Part shown: piece after piece, positions 39,454 to 46,496 of the stretch
How positions within the stretch are numbered: position 1 is the first letter of the stretch
How the letters are laid out: each line of letters starts with the position of its first letter
Source: Novosphingobium sp. SG707
GTDB taxonomy: Bacteria; Pseudomonadota; Alphaproteobacteria; Sphingomonadales; Sphingomonadaceae
DNA: 64,000 bases
Direction of reading: 5' to 3'
Assembly (NCBI RefSeq): GCF_012275515.1
Contig: NZ_JAAZQL010000002.1
Span: forward strand, 310,001 to 374,000
Position numbers and translations under genes: made by a program
Notes under the pieces: model-generated
The model's database searches: none
Told to the model about the DNA's origin: nothing
The model's input: the letters and a program-made list of their open reading frames with translations, nothing else

Positions 39454-40206
39454 ATGGCTTTGCGGCCCTATATCGTCGGCAACTGGAAGATGAACGGCCT
39501 GCGCGCCACGCTGGCCGAGGCGCGCGCGATCGACCGCGTGGCGGCCCGCCATCCGGCGGTGGATGTGGGCATCGCCCCGCCCTTCACGCTGGTCCATGCG
39601 ATGGCCGAGGAAGCCCAGGCGATGGCCGTGGGCGGTCAGGACGTCCATGCCAAGCCCAGCGGCGCCTATACCGGCGACATTTCTGCGCCCATGCTTGAAG
39701 ATGCCGGTGCGCGCTTCACCATCGTGGGCCACAGCGAGCGTCGCAGCCTGCATGGCGAGAGCAATGCCGATGTGCAGGCCAAGGCGCTTGCCGCGCGCGC
39801 GGCGGGCCTTGGCGTGATCCTGTGCGTGGGCGAAACCGAGGCCGAGCGCGACGCCGGGCAGGCCGAAGCGGTGGTTTCGGGCCAGCTTCACGGCTCGCTG
39901 CCCAAGGAGAGCGCCGAGGGTCTGGCCGTGGCCTATGAGCCGGTCTGGGCCATCGGCACGGGCCGCGTGCCTTCGGTGGAGGATGTGGCCGCCATGCACC
40001 GTGCGATCCGCGCCGATCTGGTGTCGATCTATGGCGATGCGGGCAAGGGCGTGCGGATCCTTTACGGCGGCTCGGTCAATGCGGGCAATGCCTCGGAATT
40101 GCTGGGCGTGGCCGATGTCGGCGGCGCGCTGGTCGGCGGGGCCAGCCTGACGGCGGAGAGCTTTGCCGCGATCATCAATGCCGCCGCGATGCTCATCGAA
40201 GGTTGA
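39454..40206 (+). CDS. tpiA: Triosephosphate isomerase
   Basis: Interconverts dihydroxyacetone phosphate and glyceraldehyde-3-phosphate. 250 residues, TIM barrel. Catalytic residues are visible: Lys12 (GNWKMN), His93 (IVGHSERR) and Glu162 (AYEPVWAIGTG, leading the flexible loop 6), and the phosphate-binding YGGSVNAGN. The start is set at MALRPYIVGNWKMN; the open frame further upstream is intergenic. Confidence 0.97.
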   Translation: MALRPYIVGNWKMNGLRATLAEARAIDRVAARHPAVDVGIAPPFTLVHAMAEEAQAMAVGGQDVHAKPSGAYTGDISAPMLEDAGARFTIVGHSERRSLHGESNADVQAKALAARAAGLGVILCVGETEAERDAGQAEAVVSGQLHGSLPKESAEGLAVAYEPVWAIGTGRVPSVEDVAAMHRAIRADLVSIYGDAGKGVRILYGGSVNAGNASELLGVADVGGALVGGASLTAESFAAIINAAAMLIEG

Positions 40207-40215
40207 TACTGTATT

Positions 40216-40244
40216 GTTGCAGGGGGGAAGCACCCCCTTGCAAC
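40216..40244 (+). terminator. Hairpin between tpiA and secG
   Basis: GTTGCA-GGGGG pairs with CCCCC-T-TGCAAC, with one bulged T, ten bases after the tpiA stop. No U-run follows, so it may be a processing or attenuation hairpin rather than a full terminator. Confidence 0.4.
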
Positions 40245-40324
40245 TACGCGCTCGCGCGCCTAGATGCGCGCCATTCCATTCATGCGGTGGCCTTTGCTGG
40301 CTGCCATGTCGAGAGTCGCGCTTC

Positions 40325-40666
40325 ATGTTCATCTTCCTTATTGTGCTTCAGGCCATTGTCGCGGCCATGCTGGTCGTGGTGATCCTGATTCAGAAGTCGG
40401 AAGGCGGCGGTCTGGGCGTTGGCGGCAGCCCTTCGGGATTCATGTCGGCGCGCGGCGCGGCGGACTTTCTGACGCGCAGCACGGGCGTTTTGGCTGCGAT
40501 TTTCGTTGGTCTGTCGATTGTTCTGGCGGCTTTGGCCGTGGCCAGCGCGTCGAGCCAGAAGGTTGACACCTCGCTCGACCGCAGCGTCTCGGCCCCGGCT
40601 GCGGCGCCTGCCGCACCTGCGGCTCCGCTTCCTGCCGATCCGCTGGCCGGCGCGGCCAAGAAGTAA
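40325..40666 (+). CDS. secG: Preprotein translocase subunit SecG
   Basis: Small subunit of the SecYEG channel, 113 residues. Two transmembrane helices (residues 2-22 and about 54-74) flank the conserved QKSEGGGLGVGGSPSGFMSARGAADFLTRSTGVLAA loop. The C-terminus is an Ala/Pro-rich tail ending in two lysines. Located between tpiA and pyrG, a common alphaproteobacterial order. Confidence 0.93.
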   Translation: MFIFLIVLQAIVAAMLVVVILIQKSEGGGLGVGGSPSGFMSARGAADFLTRSTGVLAAIFVGLSIVLAALAVASASSQKVDTSLDRSVSAPAAAPAAPAAPLPADPLAGAAKK

Positions 40667-40680
40667 TCTGGTGTATTTGT

Positions 40681-40720
40681 GCCAGCCCACCCTGCCGCAG
40701 TCGCGGTGGGGTGGTCTGGC
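40681..40720 (+). terminator. Long imperfect hairpin after secG
   Basis: Two 18-base arms (40681-40698 and 40703-40720) with a four-base loop AGTC. On the plus-strand RNA two of the non-Watson-Crick positions are G-U wobbles and one is a C-U mismatch. It starts 14 bases after the secG stop; only a short GTTTG follows, so termination is plausible but not certain. Confidence 0.5.
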
Positions 40721-40846
40721 GTTTGGGCATTCCGCCGTCTGCGGCGCGTTTTTGGCGCGTCCATGAACAGGACTGTGGATTGCTTGCTCGTTGGCGCGCA
40801 TTGCGCGCTTGGATTGATGGTTCAAAAAAGGTAAGGCGCAATCCCC

Positions 40847-42478
40847 ATGGCGCGGTATATTTTCATCACCGGCGGCGTGGTCTCCTCGCTGGGCAAGGGT
40901 CTTATGGCGGCTTCACTGGCCGCCTTGTTGCAGGCACGCGGCTTCAAGGTCCGCATCCGCAAATTCGACCCCTATCTCAACGTCGACCCCGGCACCATGA
41001 GCCCGTATCAGCATGGCGAAGTCTATGTGACCGACGATGGTGCAGAGACGGACCTCGATCTGGGGCATTATGAACGCTTTACCGGCGTTTCGGCGCGCAA
41101 GAGCGACAATATCACCTCGGGCCGCATCTATCAGACGATCATCGCCAAGGAACGCCGCGGCGACTATCTGGGCGCAACGGTGCAGGTGATCCCGCATGTG
41201 ACCGATGCGATCAAGGATTTCGCGCAGGCCGACACCGAGGATCTGGATTTCGTGCTGTGCGAAATCGGCGGCACGGTGGGCGACATCGAGGGCCTGCCCT
41301 TCATCGAGGCGATCCGTCAGCTTCGCAACGAACTGGGCCGCGAGCAGACCTGCTTTGCCCATGTCACGCTGGTGCCCTACATCGCGGCGGCGGGTGAGCT
41401 CAAGACCAAGCCGACTCAGCACTCGGTGCGCGAGCTGACTTCGTATGGCATCCAGCCCGACGTGCTGCTGTGCCGCTGCGAGCAGGAATTGCCCGAGAAT
41501 GAGCGCAGCAAGATTGCGCTCTTCTGCAACGTGCGCAAGGAAGCTGTGATCCCGGCGCTCGACGCGCCCAATATCTATGCCGTGCCGCTTCAATATCACG
41601 CCGAAGGGCTGGACAATGCGGTGCTGCACCACTTTGGCCTGACCGCGCCCGAGCCAAAGCTCGACCAGTGGCAGGCGCTGACCAAGACCTATGCCGCCCC
41701 CGAGGGCGAAGTGACCATCGGTGTGGTGGGCAAATATGTCGTGCTTCAGGATGCGTATAAGTCACTGAACGAAGCTCTGGTGCATGGCGGCATTGCCAAC
41801 AAGGTCAAGGTCAACATCAAGTGGATCGACGCCGAAATCTTTGAAAAGGACGAGGAAGAGATCGTCTCGACGCTCGAACCGCTGCACGGCATCCTTGTGC
41901 CCGGCGGCTTTGGCGAGCGCGGCACCGAGGGCAAGATCTCGGCGGTCCGTTTTGCCCGCGAACGCAAGGTGCCCTTCTTCGGCATCTGCCTCGGCATGCA
42001 GATGGCCTGCATCGAAGGTGCGCGCAACACGGCGGGGATCGCGGACGCTTCCTCGACCGAATTTGGCGAAACCAAGGAACCGGTCGTCGGCATCATCACC
42101 GAATGGATGAGCGAAGAGGGGCTGCAACAGCGCACCGCCGAAACCGATCTGGGCGGCACGATGCGCCTTGGCGCCTATGAAGCCAAGCTGGCGGGCAATA
42201 GCCATGTCGCGGCGATCTATGGCAGCGAGACCATCAGCGAGCGCCATCGCCACCGTTACGAAGTGAACTCGCATTACCGCGAGGCGCTGGAGCAGGGCGG
42301 GCTGGTGTTCTCGGGTATGTCGCCCGACGGCCTGTTGCCCGAAATCGTCGAGCGGCCGGACCATCCGTGGTTCGTGGGCGTGCAGTTCCACCCCGAACTC
42401 AAGAGCCGTCCGTTCGAGCCGCATCCGCTGTTTGCCGGGTTTATCGGCGCGGCGTTGCGTCAGGCGCGGTTGGTTTAA
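40847..42478 (+). CDS. pyrG: CTP synthase
   Basis: Glutamine-dependent amination of UTP to CTP, 543 residues. The synthase domain has [18 protein letters not shown] (P-loop-like) and [40 protein letters not shown]; the amidotransferase domain has [12 protein letters not shown] with the catalytic Cys and [11 protein letters not shown] with His-x-Glu. All expected regions are intact. Followed by the second copy of the dispersed intergenic repeat. Confidence 0.98.
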   Translation: MARYIFITGGVVSSLGKGLMAASLAALLQARGFKVRIRKFDPYLNVDPGTMSPYQHGEVYVTDDGAETDLDLGHYERFTGVSARKSDNITSGRIYQTIIAKERRGDYLGATVQVIPHVTDAIKDFAQADTEDLDFVLCEIGGTVGDIEGLPFIEAIRQLRNELGREQTCFAHVTLVPYIAAAGELKTKPTQHSVRELTSYGIQPDVLLCRCEQELPENERSKIALFCNVRKEAVIPALDAPNIYAVPLQYHAEGLDNAVLHHFGLTAPEPKLDQWQALTKTYAAPEGEVTIGVVGKYVVLQDAYKSLNEALVHGGIANKVKVNIKWIDAEIFEKDEEEIVSTLEPLHGILVPGGFGERGTEGKISAVRFARERKVPFFGICLGMQMACIEGARNTAGIADASSTEFGETKEPVVGIITEWMSEEGLQQRTAETDLGGTMRLGAYEAKLAGNSHVAAIYGSETISERHRHRYEVNSHYREALEQGGLVFSGMSPDGLLPEIVERPDHPWFVGVQFHPELKSRPFEPHPLFAGFIGAALRQARLV

Positions 42479-42486
42479 GGGTTCAA

Positions 42487-42737
42487 GGTTTAAGGGTGCC
42501 TCCGGCGGGCAAAGGGCGCGGAGCATTTTTCTTGAAAAATGCGACTAACAAAGATCGCCCTTTGCAATCCCGTTAATGGGGGTGGTTTGAAGCCTTGTGT
42601 TATTATGATTAAAGCCTGCGGCGCATATCATTGGCGCCGCAGGCTTTAATTTTGAACGGTGCGTCCGACACACAACGCCGAACCCTTGGCACCACGAAGA
42701 CAGTAACGGGAGCGCGAGGGTCTAGACCCTCGCATTC
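42487..42737 (+). repeat. Dispersed structured intergenic repeat, copy 2
   Basis: Fills the gap between the convergent 3' ends of pyrG and ybaN and matches copy 1 (24888-25113) along its length. Inverted repeats: GCAAAGGGCG/CGCCCTTTGC (42509-42518 and 42556-42565), a 17-base-pair perfect stem with a 9-base loop (42608-42650), and GCGAGGGTCTAGACCCTCGC (42714-42733). Between the arms of the first it carries about 32 extra bases that form their own hairpin, GCATTTTT/AAAAATGC (42523-42542). The middle-stem loop sequence differs from copy 1 while the shared stem is identical. Confidence 0.88.
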
Positions 42738-42743
42738 ATCCTT

Positions 42744-43094
42744 CTATTCCGCTCTTGTCCAGATCCAAGTCCCCGACAGAACCATCACCCCAGCGGGAAT
42801 CAACACCCACGGCCACCCCGCCGTAAACGCGGTAATCCCCACCGACACCGCCATAGCGATCAGCGCGGCTTTCTTCGCCCGGCGCGGGATCGCCCGCCGC
42901 TCGCGCCATTGGCGCAGGGGCGGGCCATAGGTGGGATGATCGAGCAGACGCTGCTCCCACGCGGGGTTGGAGCGGGCAAAACAGAACAGCGCCAGCAGCA
43001 GGAAGGGCACCGTGGGCAAGAGCGGCAGAAACGCCCCCACAATGCCAAGGCCGACAAAGAACAGGCCGCCCGCTTGATAGAGGTGGCGGCGCAT
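42744..43094 (-). CDS. YbaN-family (DUF454) inner-membrane protein
   Basis: 116 residues. The signature GLGIVGAFLPLLPTVPFLLLALFCFARSNP with the following HPTYGPPLRQWRERRAIPRRAKKAA is typical of DUF454/YbaN. Two to four hydrophobic helices. Function unknown. Seven bases downstream of sufE on the same strand. Confidence 0.88.
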   Translation of the reverse strand: MRRHLYQAGGLFFVGLGIVGAFLPLLPTVPFLLLALFCFARSNPAWEQRLLDHPTYGPPLRQWRERRAIPRRAKKAALIAMAVSVGITAFTAGWPWVLIPAGVMVLSGTWIWTRAE

Positions 43095-43101
43095 TCCCGG
43101 T

Positions 43102-43509
43102 TCAGCCCGCTGCGAGCCGTGATGCGTGATCCTTGATCAGCGCGATCATGTTGGGTACGCCCTGCGTCCGATTGCTGGAAAGCTGGTTTTTCAGATCAAA
43201 CGGAGCGAGCGCCTCGGCAATGTCCATCGCGGCCACTTCCTCGGCGGGCTTGCCCTGCACCGCCGAGAGAACCAGCGCGATGATGCCCTTGGTGATCGCC
43301 GCGTTCGAATCGGCCAGGAATTGCAGCCGGTCGCCCTGTTCCACCGGATAGACCCAGACGCTGGCCGAACATCCGCGCACCAGCGTGGCGTCGGTTTTCA
43401 GCGCGTCGGGCATGGGGTCCAGCTCGCGGCCCAGTTCGATCAACAGGCGGTAACGTTCGTCGGCTTCGAGGAATTCATATTCCTCGGCAATATCGGAAAG
43501 GCTGCGCAT
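43102..43509 (-). CDS. sufE: SufE-family sulfur acceptor
   Basis: Accepts persulfide sulfur from the cysteine desulfurase SufS for iron-sulfur cluster assembly. 135 residues, with the acceptor Cys47 in TLVRGCSASVWV and the C-terminal LSSNRTQGVPNMIALIKDHA. The chosen start MRSLSDIAEEYEFL agrees with family length; the frame extends 12 codons upstream. No suf operon lies nearby, so this is an isolated sufE placed after the psp genes. Confidence 0.92.
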   Translation of the reverse strand: MRSLSDIAEEYEFLEADERYRLLIELGRELDPMPDALKTDATLVRGCSASVWVYPVEQGDRLQFLADSNAAITKGIIALVLSAVQGKPAEEVAAMDIAEALAPFDLKNQLSSNRTQGVPNMIALIKDHASRLAAG

Positions 43510-43534
43510 GGGGATGCGATAGCGCCCAAGGGGC

Positions 43535-43768
43535 TTATAAATCAACCCCGGCGGCGATCGCTTCCAGCTTGCGGATGCGTTCTTTCAGGTCTGCGATCTC
43601 GATGCGATGGGTGGCCGAAGGCTGGGCGGGCTGATCGGCCTTGCTCACCAGATCCAGTTCGCGATGCTTGAGCGTCAGCCATCCCGACCATCCGCGCAGC
43701 AGGGCGATGCTGAGCATGGCGATGGCGGTCAGGGCGGAGACCAGTTCGGGCAGGGTCAGGCTGTCCAT
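43535..43768 (-). CDS. Small PspB-like membrane/coiled-coil protein (third of three extra copies)
   Basis: 77 residues: one N-terminal hydrophobic helix (residues about 7-25) and a C-terminal coiled coil HRIEIADLKERIRKLEAIAAGVDL, close in pattern to the PspB C-terminus (RMRERIQALESIL in E. coli). GGAGGA lies six bases before the ATG. It is the last of a run of small genes behind pspC, all sharing the LRERIRVLERIAT-like motif. Function unknown; a role in membrane-stress sensing with PspA is inferred. Confidence 0.75.
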   Translation of the reverse strand: MDSLTLPELVSALTAIAMLSIALLRGWSGWLTLKHRELDLVSKADQPAQPSATHRIEIADLKERIRKLEAIAAGVDL

Positions 43769-43798
43769 GGGAAATCCTCCGGTTTAACGATCACAGGT

Positions 43799-44053
43799 TT
43801 AATGATCACGCAGGGCTTCGATTTCGGCCGAGAGCCGATCCGCGCTGCGCCCCTCCAGCGAGGAGGAAGTGGCGATGCGTTCCAGTACGCGGATGCGCTC
43901 GCGCAGGGCCTCGACCTCGGCATCTTGGGCGGCGGGGCGTGCCTCGCCATAGGACATCGCGGCCATCTTGCGGCGGTGGCGCAGGACGATGGCGGTCAGG
44001 ATGATGCCGGTCCACATCAGGGGGGCAAGGCTATGAATGAAATCATGCAACAT
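43799..44053 (-). CDS. Small PspB-like membrane/coiled-coil protein (second of three extra copies)
   Basis: 84 residues. One transmembrane helix (residues about 8-25, LAPLMWTGIILTAIVL), a basic stretch RHRRKMAAM, then the coiled coil VEALRERIRVLERIATSSSLEGRSADRLSAEIEALRDH. Both the ERIRVLERIAT core and the terminal EIEALRD recur in its neighbours. Expressed in the pspA direction, with 27 bases to the preceding gene. Confidence 0.78.
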   Translation of the reverse strand: MLHDFIHSLAPLMWTGIILTAIVLRHRRKMAAMSYGEARPAAQDAEVEALRERIRVLERIATSSSLEGRSADRLSAEIEALRDH

Positions 44054-44080
44054 GGCTTCAAACCCTTTTATCGGCCCCTC

Positions 44081-44374
44081 TTATCGACGGAGCGATTCAA
44101 TTTCATCGGCCAGATCGCGGGCCTTGCGGTCCTCGGTGGCGATGCGTTCGAGCACCTTGATGCGTTCGCGCAATTCCGCGACCTCGCTTTTCAGGCGCTG
44201 GTTCTGGATTTCGGTTTCGGCATCGCGGTCGGCGTGTTCGATGATGGTCTGCTTGCCCTTGTCATCGATGGTTACGCGGCGTGCGCGGCCCGACCGGCTG
44301 TAGAGGCCCGCCTGAAACACTTTGGCGACCGAGGTGACGATGACAATGAGAACAATGGCTTCCCAGAAGTTCAT
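44081..44374 (-). CDS. Small membrane/coiled-coil protein with the shared Psp motif
   Basis: 97 residues. N-terminal helix (residues 4-20, WEAIVLIVIVTSVAKVF), a polar linker, and the coiled coil LKSEVAELRERIKVLERIATEDRKARDLADEIESLRR. Same arrangement and motif as the genes on either side. The gap to the upstream gene is 21 bases. I count it with the two flanking genes as a tandem family; function unknown. Confidence 0.78.
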   Translation of the reverse strand: MNFWEAIVLIVIVTSVAKVFQAGLYSRSGRARRVTIDDKGKQTIIEHADRDAETEIQNQRLKSEVAELRERIKVLERIATEDRKARDLADEIESLRR

Positions 44375-44395
44375 GGCACTGGCTCCGGCGAGAGA

Positions 44396-44686
44396 TCAGT
44401 TCAGAGGGTCGCGGCGGTAATCTTCGACCGCTTTTGTATCGCGCAGGGCCTCGATTTGCGCGGCAACGTCATAGCCCTTGTCGGTAACGATGCGCTCCAG
44501 CACGCGGACCCGTTCCTCTAGCTCGCGCGTTTTGGTGACATATTGCGCGGCGCGTTCGGCGGTATCGTCGGCGGTGGCGCGGATCTGCATTTCGGCGATG
44601 CGCGTCTTGTGCTTGGTCCAGATCGCCACGATCGGGATCGACAAAGCGACAATCGGGATCAGAGCGCCAATAGTGCCAGCGGACAT
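44396..44686 (-). CDS. Small PspB-like membrane/coiled-coil protein (first of the extra copies)
   Basis: 96 residues. A hydrophobic helix at residues 6-22 (IGALIPIVALSIPIVAI), then KHKTRIAEMQIRATADDTAERAAQYVTKTRELEERVRVLERIVTDKGYDVAAQIEALRDTK, again with the ERVRVLERIVT and IEALRD motifs. A GGGGGA run precedes the ATG. Directly downstream of pspC (26 bases). Confidence 0.78.
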   Translation of the reverse strand: MSAGTIGALIPIVALSIPIVAIWTKHKTRIAEMQIRATADDTAERAAQYVTKTRELEERVRVLERIVTDKGYDVAAQIEALRDTKAVEDYRRDPLN

Positions 44687-44712
44687 GGAATTTCCCCCTA
44701 AATGCTGTGCTT

Positions 44713-45090
44713 TCAGCGCAGCTTTTCGATTTCTTCGGACAGGCGCGGGTTGGAGGAGACATAGTAGTCCTCCACCGCAGCCAGACGGCGGTCCAGATCG
44801 CGGAACTTGGCGCGGACCTCGCGGGTGGTGCGGCCCGGCGACTGGCGCACACCCTGCCAGAAACGCTGCTCCTCGCGATCGGTATAGAGCGCGCGGGGCT
44901 TGTCGGGTGCCAGAAAGCCGATGCCGAAATAGATCACCCAGGCGGTGCCCCCGCTCATCGAGAGCAGGACCAGCGTGGCGATCCGCACCCAGAGCACGTC
45001 AATTCCGGTATAATCGGCAATCCCGGCGCAAACGCCCATGAACTTGCCATTGGCCTTGTCACGGTAAAAACGGGTGTGGATCGGGTTCAT
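44713..45090 (-). CDS. pspC: Phage shock protein C
   Basis: Membrane-stress sensor of the Psp system, 125 residues. The PspC domain is plain: FYRDKANGKFMGVCAGIADYTGIDVLWVRIATLVLLSMSGGTAWVIYFGIGFLAPDKP, with its two hydrophobic segments. The C-terminal tail (VRAKFRDLDRRLAAVEDYYVSSNPRLSEEIEKLR) is a coiled coil related to the motif of PspB and the small neighbouring proteins. Starts within the pspB stop (ATGA). Confidence 0.94.
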   Translation of the reverse strand: MNPIHTRFYRDKANGKFMGVCAGIADYTGIDVLWVRIATLVLLSMSGGTAWVIYFGIGFLAPDKPRALYTDREEQRFWQGVRQSPGRTTREVRAKFRDLDRRLAAVEDYYVSSNPRLSEEIEKLR

Positions 45091-45404
45091 CGAAAGCTCC
45101 TGTCGGAAGAGCGGGCGCGCAAGCGGTCAATGTCTTTGGCGATTTCGCGCAGCGGTTGGTTGTCGATTTCGCGGTTGGGCATTTGGGCGGCGGGGCGGAA
45201 ATCGGGGTGATCGGAGGCGACGAGGCGCTCGACCGTTTCCATCCGTTCATCCAGCCGCCGCGCCAGTTGGTAAAGCTCCTCCAGCAGCGCTTCGTCATCC
45301 GATGTCAGCGTGGCGGAAGTTTTCCATTTGGTGACATAATGCAGGATGATCCACGGCAGGCCGATGAAAAGCGCGCAAATGGCCACCAAAGGCACGATAT
45401 CCAT
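45087..45404 (-). CDS. pspB: Phage shock protein B
   Basis: 105 residues. N-terminal transmembrane helix (residues 2-22, DIVPLVAICALFIGLPWIILHYVTKWK) and a coiled coil ELYQLARRLDERMETVERLVASDHPDFRP, matching PspB, which works with PspC to release PspF from PspA under membrane stress. Slightly longer than E. coli PspB at the C-terminus. Separated from pspA by three bases. Confidence 0.93.
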   Translation of the reverse strand: MDIVPLVAICALFIGLPWIILHYVTKWKTSATLTSDDEALLEELYQLARRLDERMETVERLVASDHPDFRPAAQMPNREIDNQPLREIAKDIDRLRARSSDRSFR

Positions 45405-45407
45405 GGC

Positions 45408-46079
45408 TTAGCCCTCCTTCTTCAAGGCGCGCTTCATAGCCTCAAGCTCCTCGTCCACCTTGTCGCCCGAGGCGAGGGCGGCGATTTCGTCGGCAAGGCT
45501 GGGCTTGGCATTGTCGGCCAGACCCAGCGCATCGGCGCGGCCTTCGGCATAATCGACGCGGCGTTCCAGCGCATCAAAGCGGGCCATCGCCTCATCCACC
45601 CGCTCGCTGGCCAGCAGCGTGCGCAGTTTCACGCGGTTCTCCGCGCTTTCCAGACGGGCGGCAATCGCGGTCTGGCGGCTGCGGGCTTCGCGCAGGCGGG
45701 TCTGGAGCTTTTCGATGTCGGCCTCAAAGGCGCGCAGCGAATCGTCCAGCACCGAGACTTCGGATTGCAGCTGGTCGGCCATGTCCGATGCCTTGCGCTT
45801 TTCCACCAATGCGGCGCGGGCCAGATCCTCGCGGCCCTTGGACAGGGCCAGTTGCGCCTTTTCGCCCCAGTCGGCCTGCAGCCGGTCGAGCTTGGCGATA
45901 TGGCGGCGCATCTCCTTTTGATCGGCGATGGTGCGGGCGGCCGACGCGCGCACTTCGACCAGCGTTTCCTCCATTTCGAGGATGATCATGCGGATCATCT
46001 TGGAAGGATCCTCGGCCTTTTCCAGAAGATCGGAGAAATTGGCGGCGATAATGTCGCGGGTGCGGCTGAAAATGCCCAT
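45408..46079 (-). CDS. pspA: Phage shock protein A
   Basis: ESCRT-III/Vipp1-related coiled-coil protein that binds stressed inner membrane and, when membranes are intact, inhibits PspF. 223 residues, start MGIFSRTRDIIAANFSDLLEKAEDPSKMIRMIILEMEETLVEVRASAART, the amphipathic N-terminus typical of PspA. GGGAG lies before the ATG. The open frame continues far upstream but without similarity. Transcription is expected from the sigma-54 promoter at 46377-46391. Confidence 0.95.
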   Translation of the reverse strand: MGIFSRTRDIIAANFSDLLEKAEDPSKMIRMIILEMEETLVEVRASAARTIADQKEMRRHIAKLDRLQADWGEKAQLALSKGREDLARAALVEKRKASDMADQLQSEVSVLDDSLRAFEADIEKLQTRLREARSRQTAIAARLESAENRVKLRTLLASERVDEAMARFDALERRVDYAEGRADALGLADNAKPSLADEIAALASGDKVDEELEAMKRALKKEG

Positions 46080-46174
46080 GCGGCTTGCTCCCGAAGGTGG
46101 ATTGGATTGCAGTTTCTCGATTTCCCGTTCTAGCCTGTTGTGGCCGCGCGAGAAATCCTGAAGCGAAAAAAACC

Positions 46175-46270
46175 GGGCCGGAGGGGGAGTGTGGCGATCA
46201 CGCAGGGGCGTTGCGCGATCATCGCCCGACGGACGGGCGAATGGCCCCTCCGGCCCGACTTTCGCCACAC
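46175..46270 (-). repeat. Interleaved inverted repeats in the pspA leader
   Basis: Arm pair A: GGGCCGGAGGGG (46175-46186) with CCCCTCCGGCCC (46245-46256). Arm pair B: GTGTGGCGA (46189-46197) with TCGCCACAC (46262-46270). The order A-B-A'-B' cannot form two nested hairpins; in RNA it would be a pseudoknot or two mutually exclusive stems. A smaller perfect hairpin lies inside. Confidence 0.75.
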
Positions 46271-46376
46271 CCATGGGAATGCGCATCGAGTGTGTCGGCG
46301 ATGCGCCCGCCATGCCGGGGGTTTCGGCATGAGGGATGGGTTCGAGAGGCGAAAGTTTGGTCATGCCGGATATAAC

Positions 46377-46391
46377 GCAAAGCCCGTGCCA
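46377..46391 (-). promoter_or_regulatory. Sigma-54 promoter of the psp operon
   Basis: Read on the minus strand, TGGCACG-GGCT-TTGC matches the sigma-54 consensus TGGCACG-N4-TTGC at all fixed positions. It points towards pspA, and pspF, a sigma-54 activator, is encoded divergently next to it. The transcript would start near 46365, leaving a leader of about 285 bases before the pspA start codon. Confidence 0.8.
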
Positions 46392-46496
46392 ATTTGCGGA
46401 TGGCGCGAAAATTGGGGGTTTTGCGCTGCGCCGCCGCTTGACGGGATTTGTGGGTTTTGCCAAACTTCGGGAAATTTCACCAAGGATAGGCAATTC

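Larger units (their letters stand above)
46080..46496. other. pspA-pspF divergent intergenic region, structured
   Basis: 417 bases without a gene I can support. It holds the sigma-54 promoter for pspA (46377-46391) and, within the predicted leader of pspA, two interleaved inverted repeats (46175-46270) enclosing a smaller hairpin TCGCCCG/CGGGCGA (46222-46240). Upstream activator sites for PspF should lie between about 46392 and 46496 but I could not define them. Confidence 0.7.

Noticed and set aside
43102..43545. SufE starting at MIYKPLGRYRIP (43545)
   Set aside because: It would overlap the stop region of the upstream small gene, and the family start fits MRSLSDIAEEY with the conserved length.
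45408..46493. PspA extended upstream to a 361-residue frame
   Set aside because: The added 138 residues have no PspA similarity and cross the structured leader; MGIFSR is the family start with a good ribosome-binding site.
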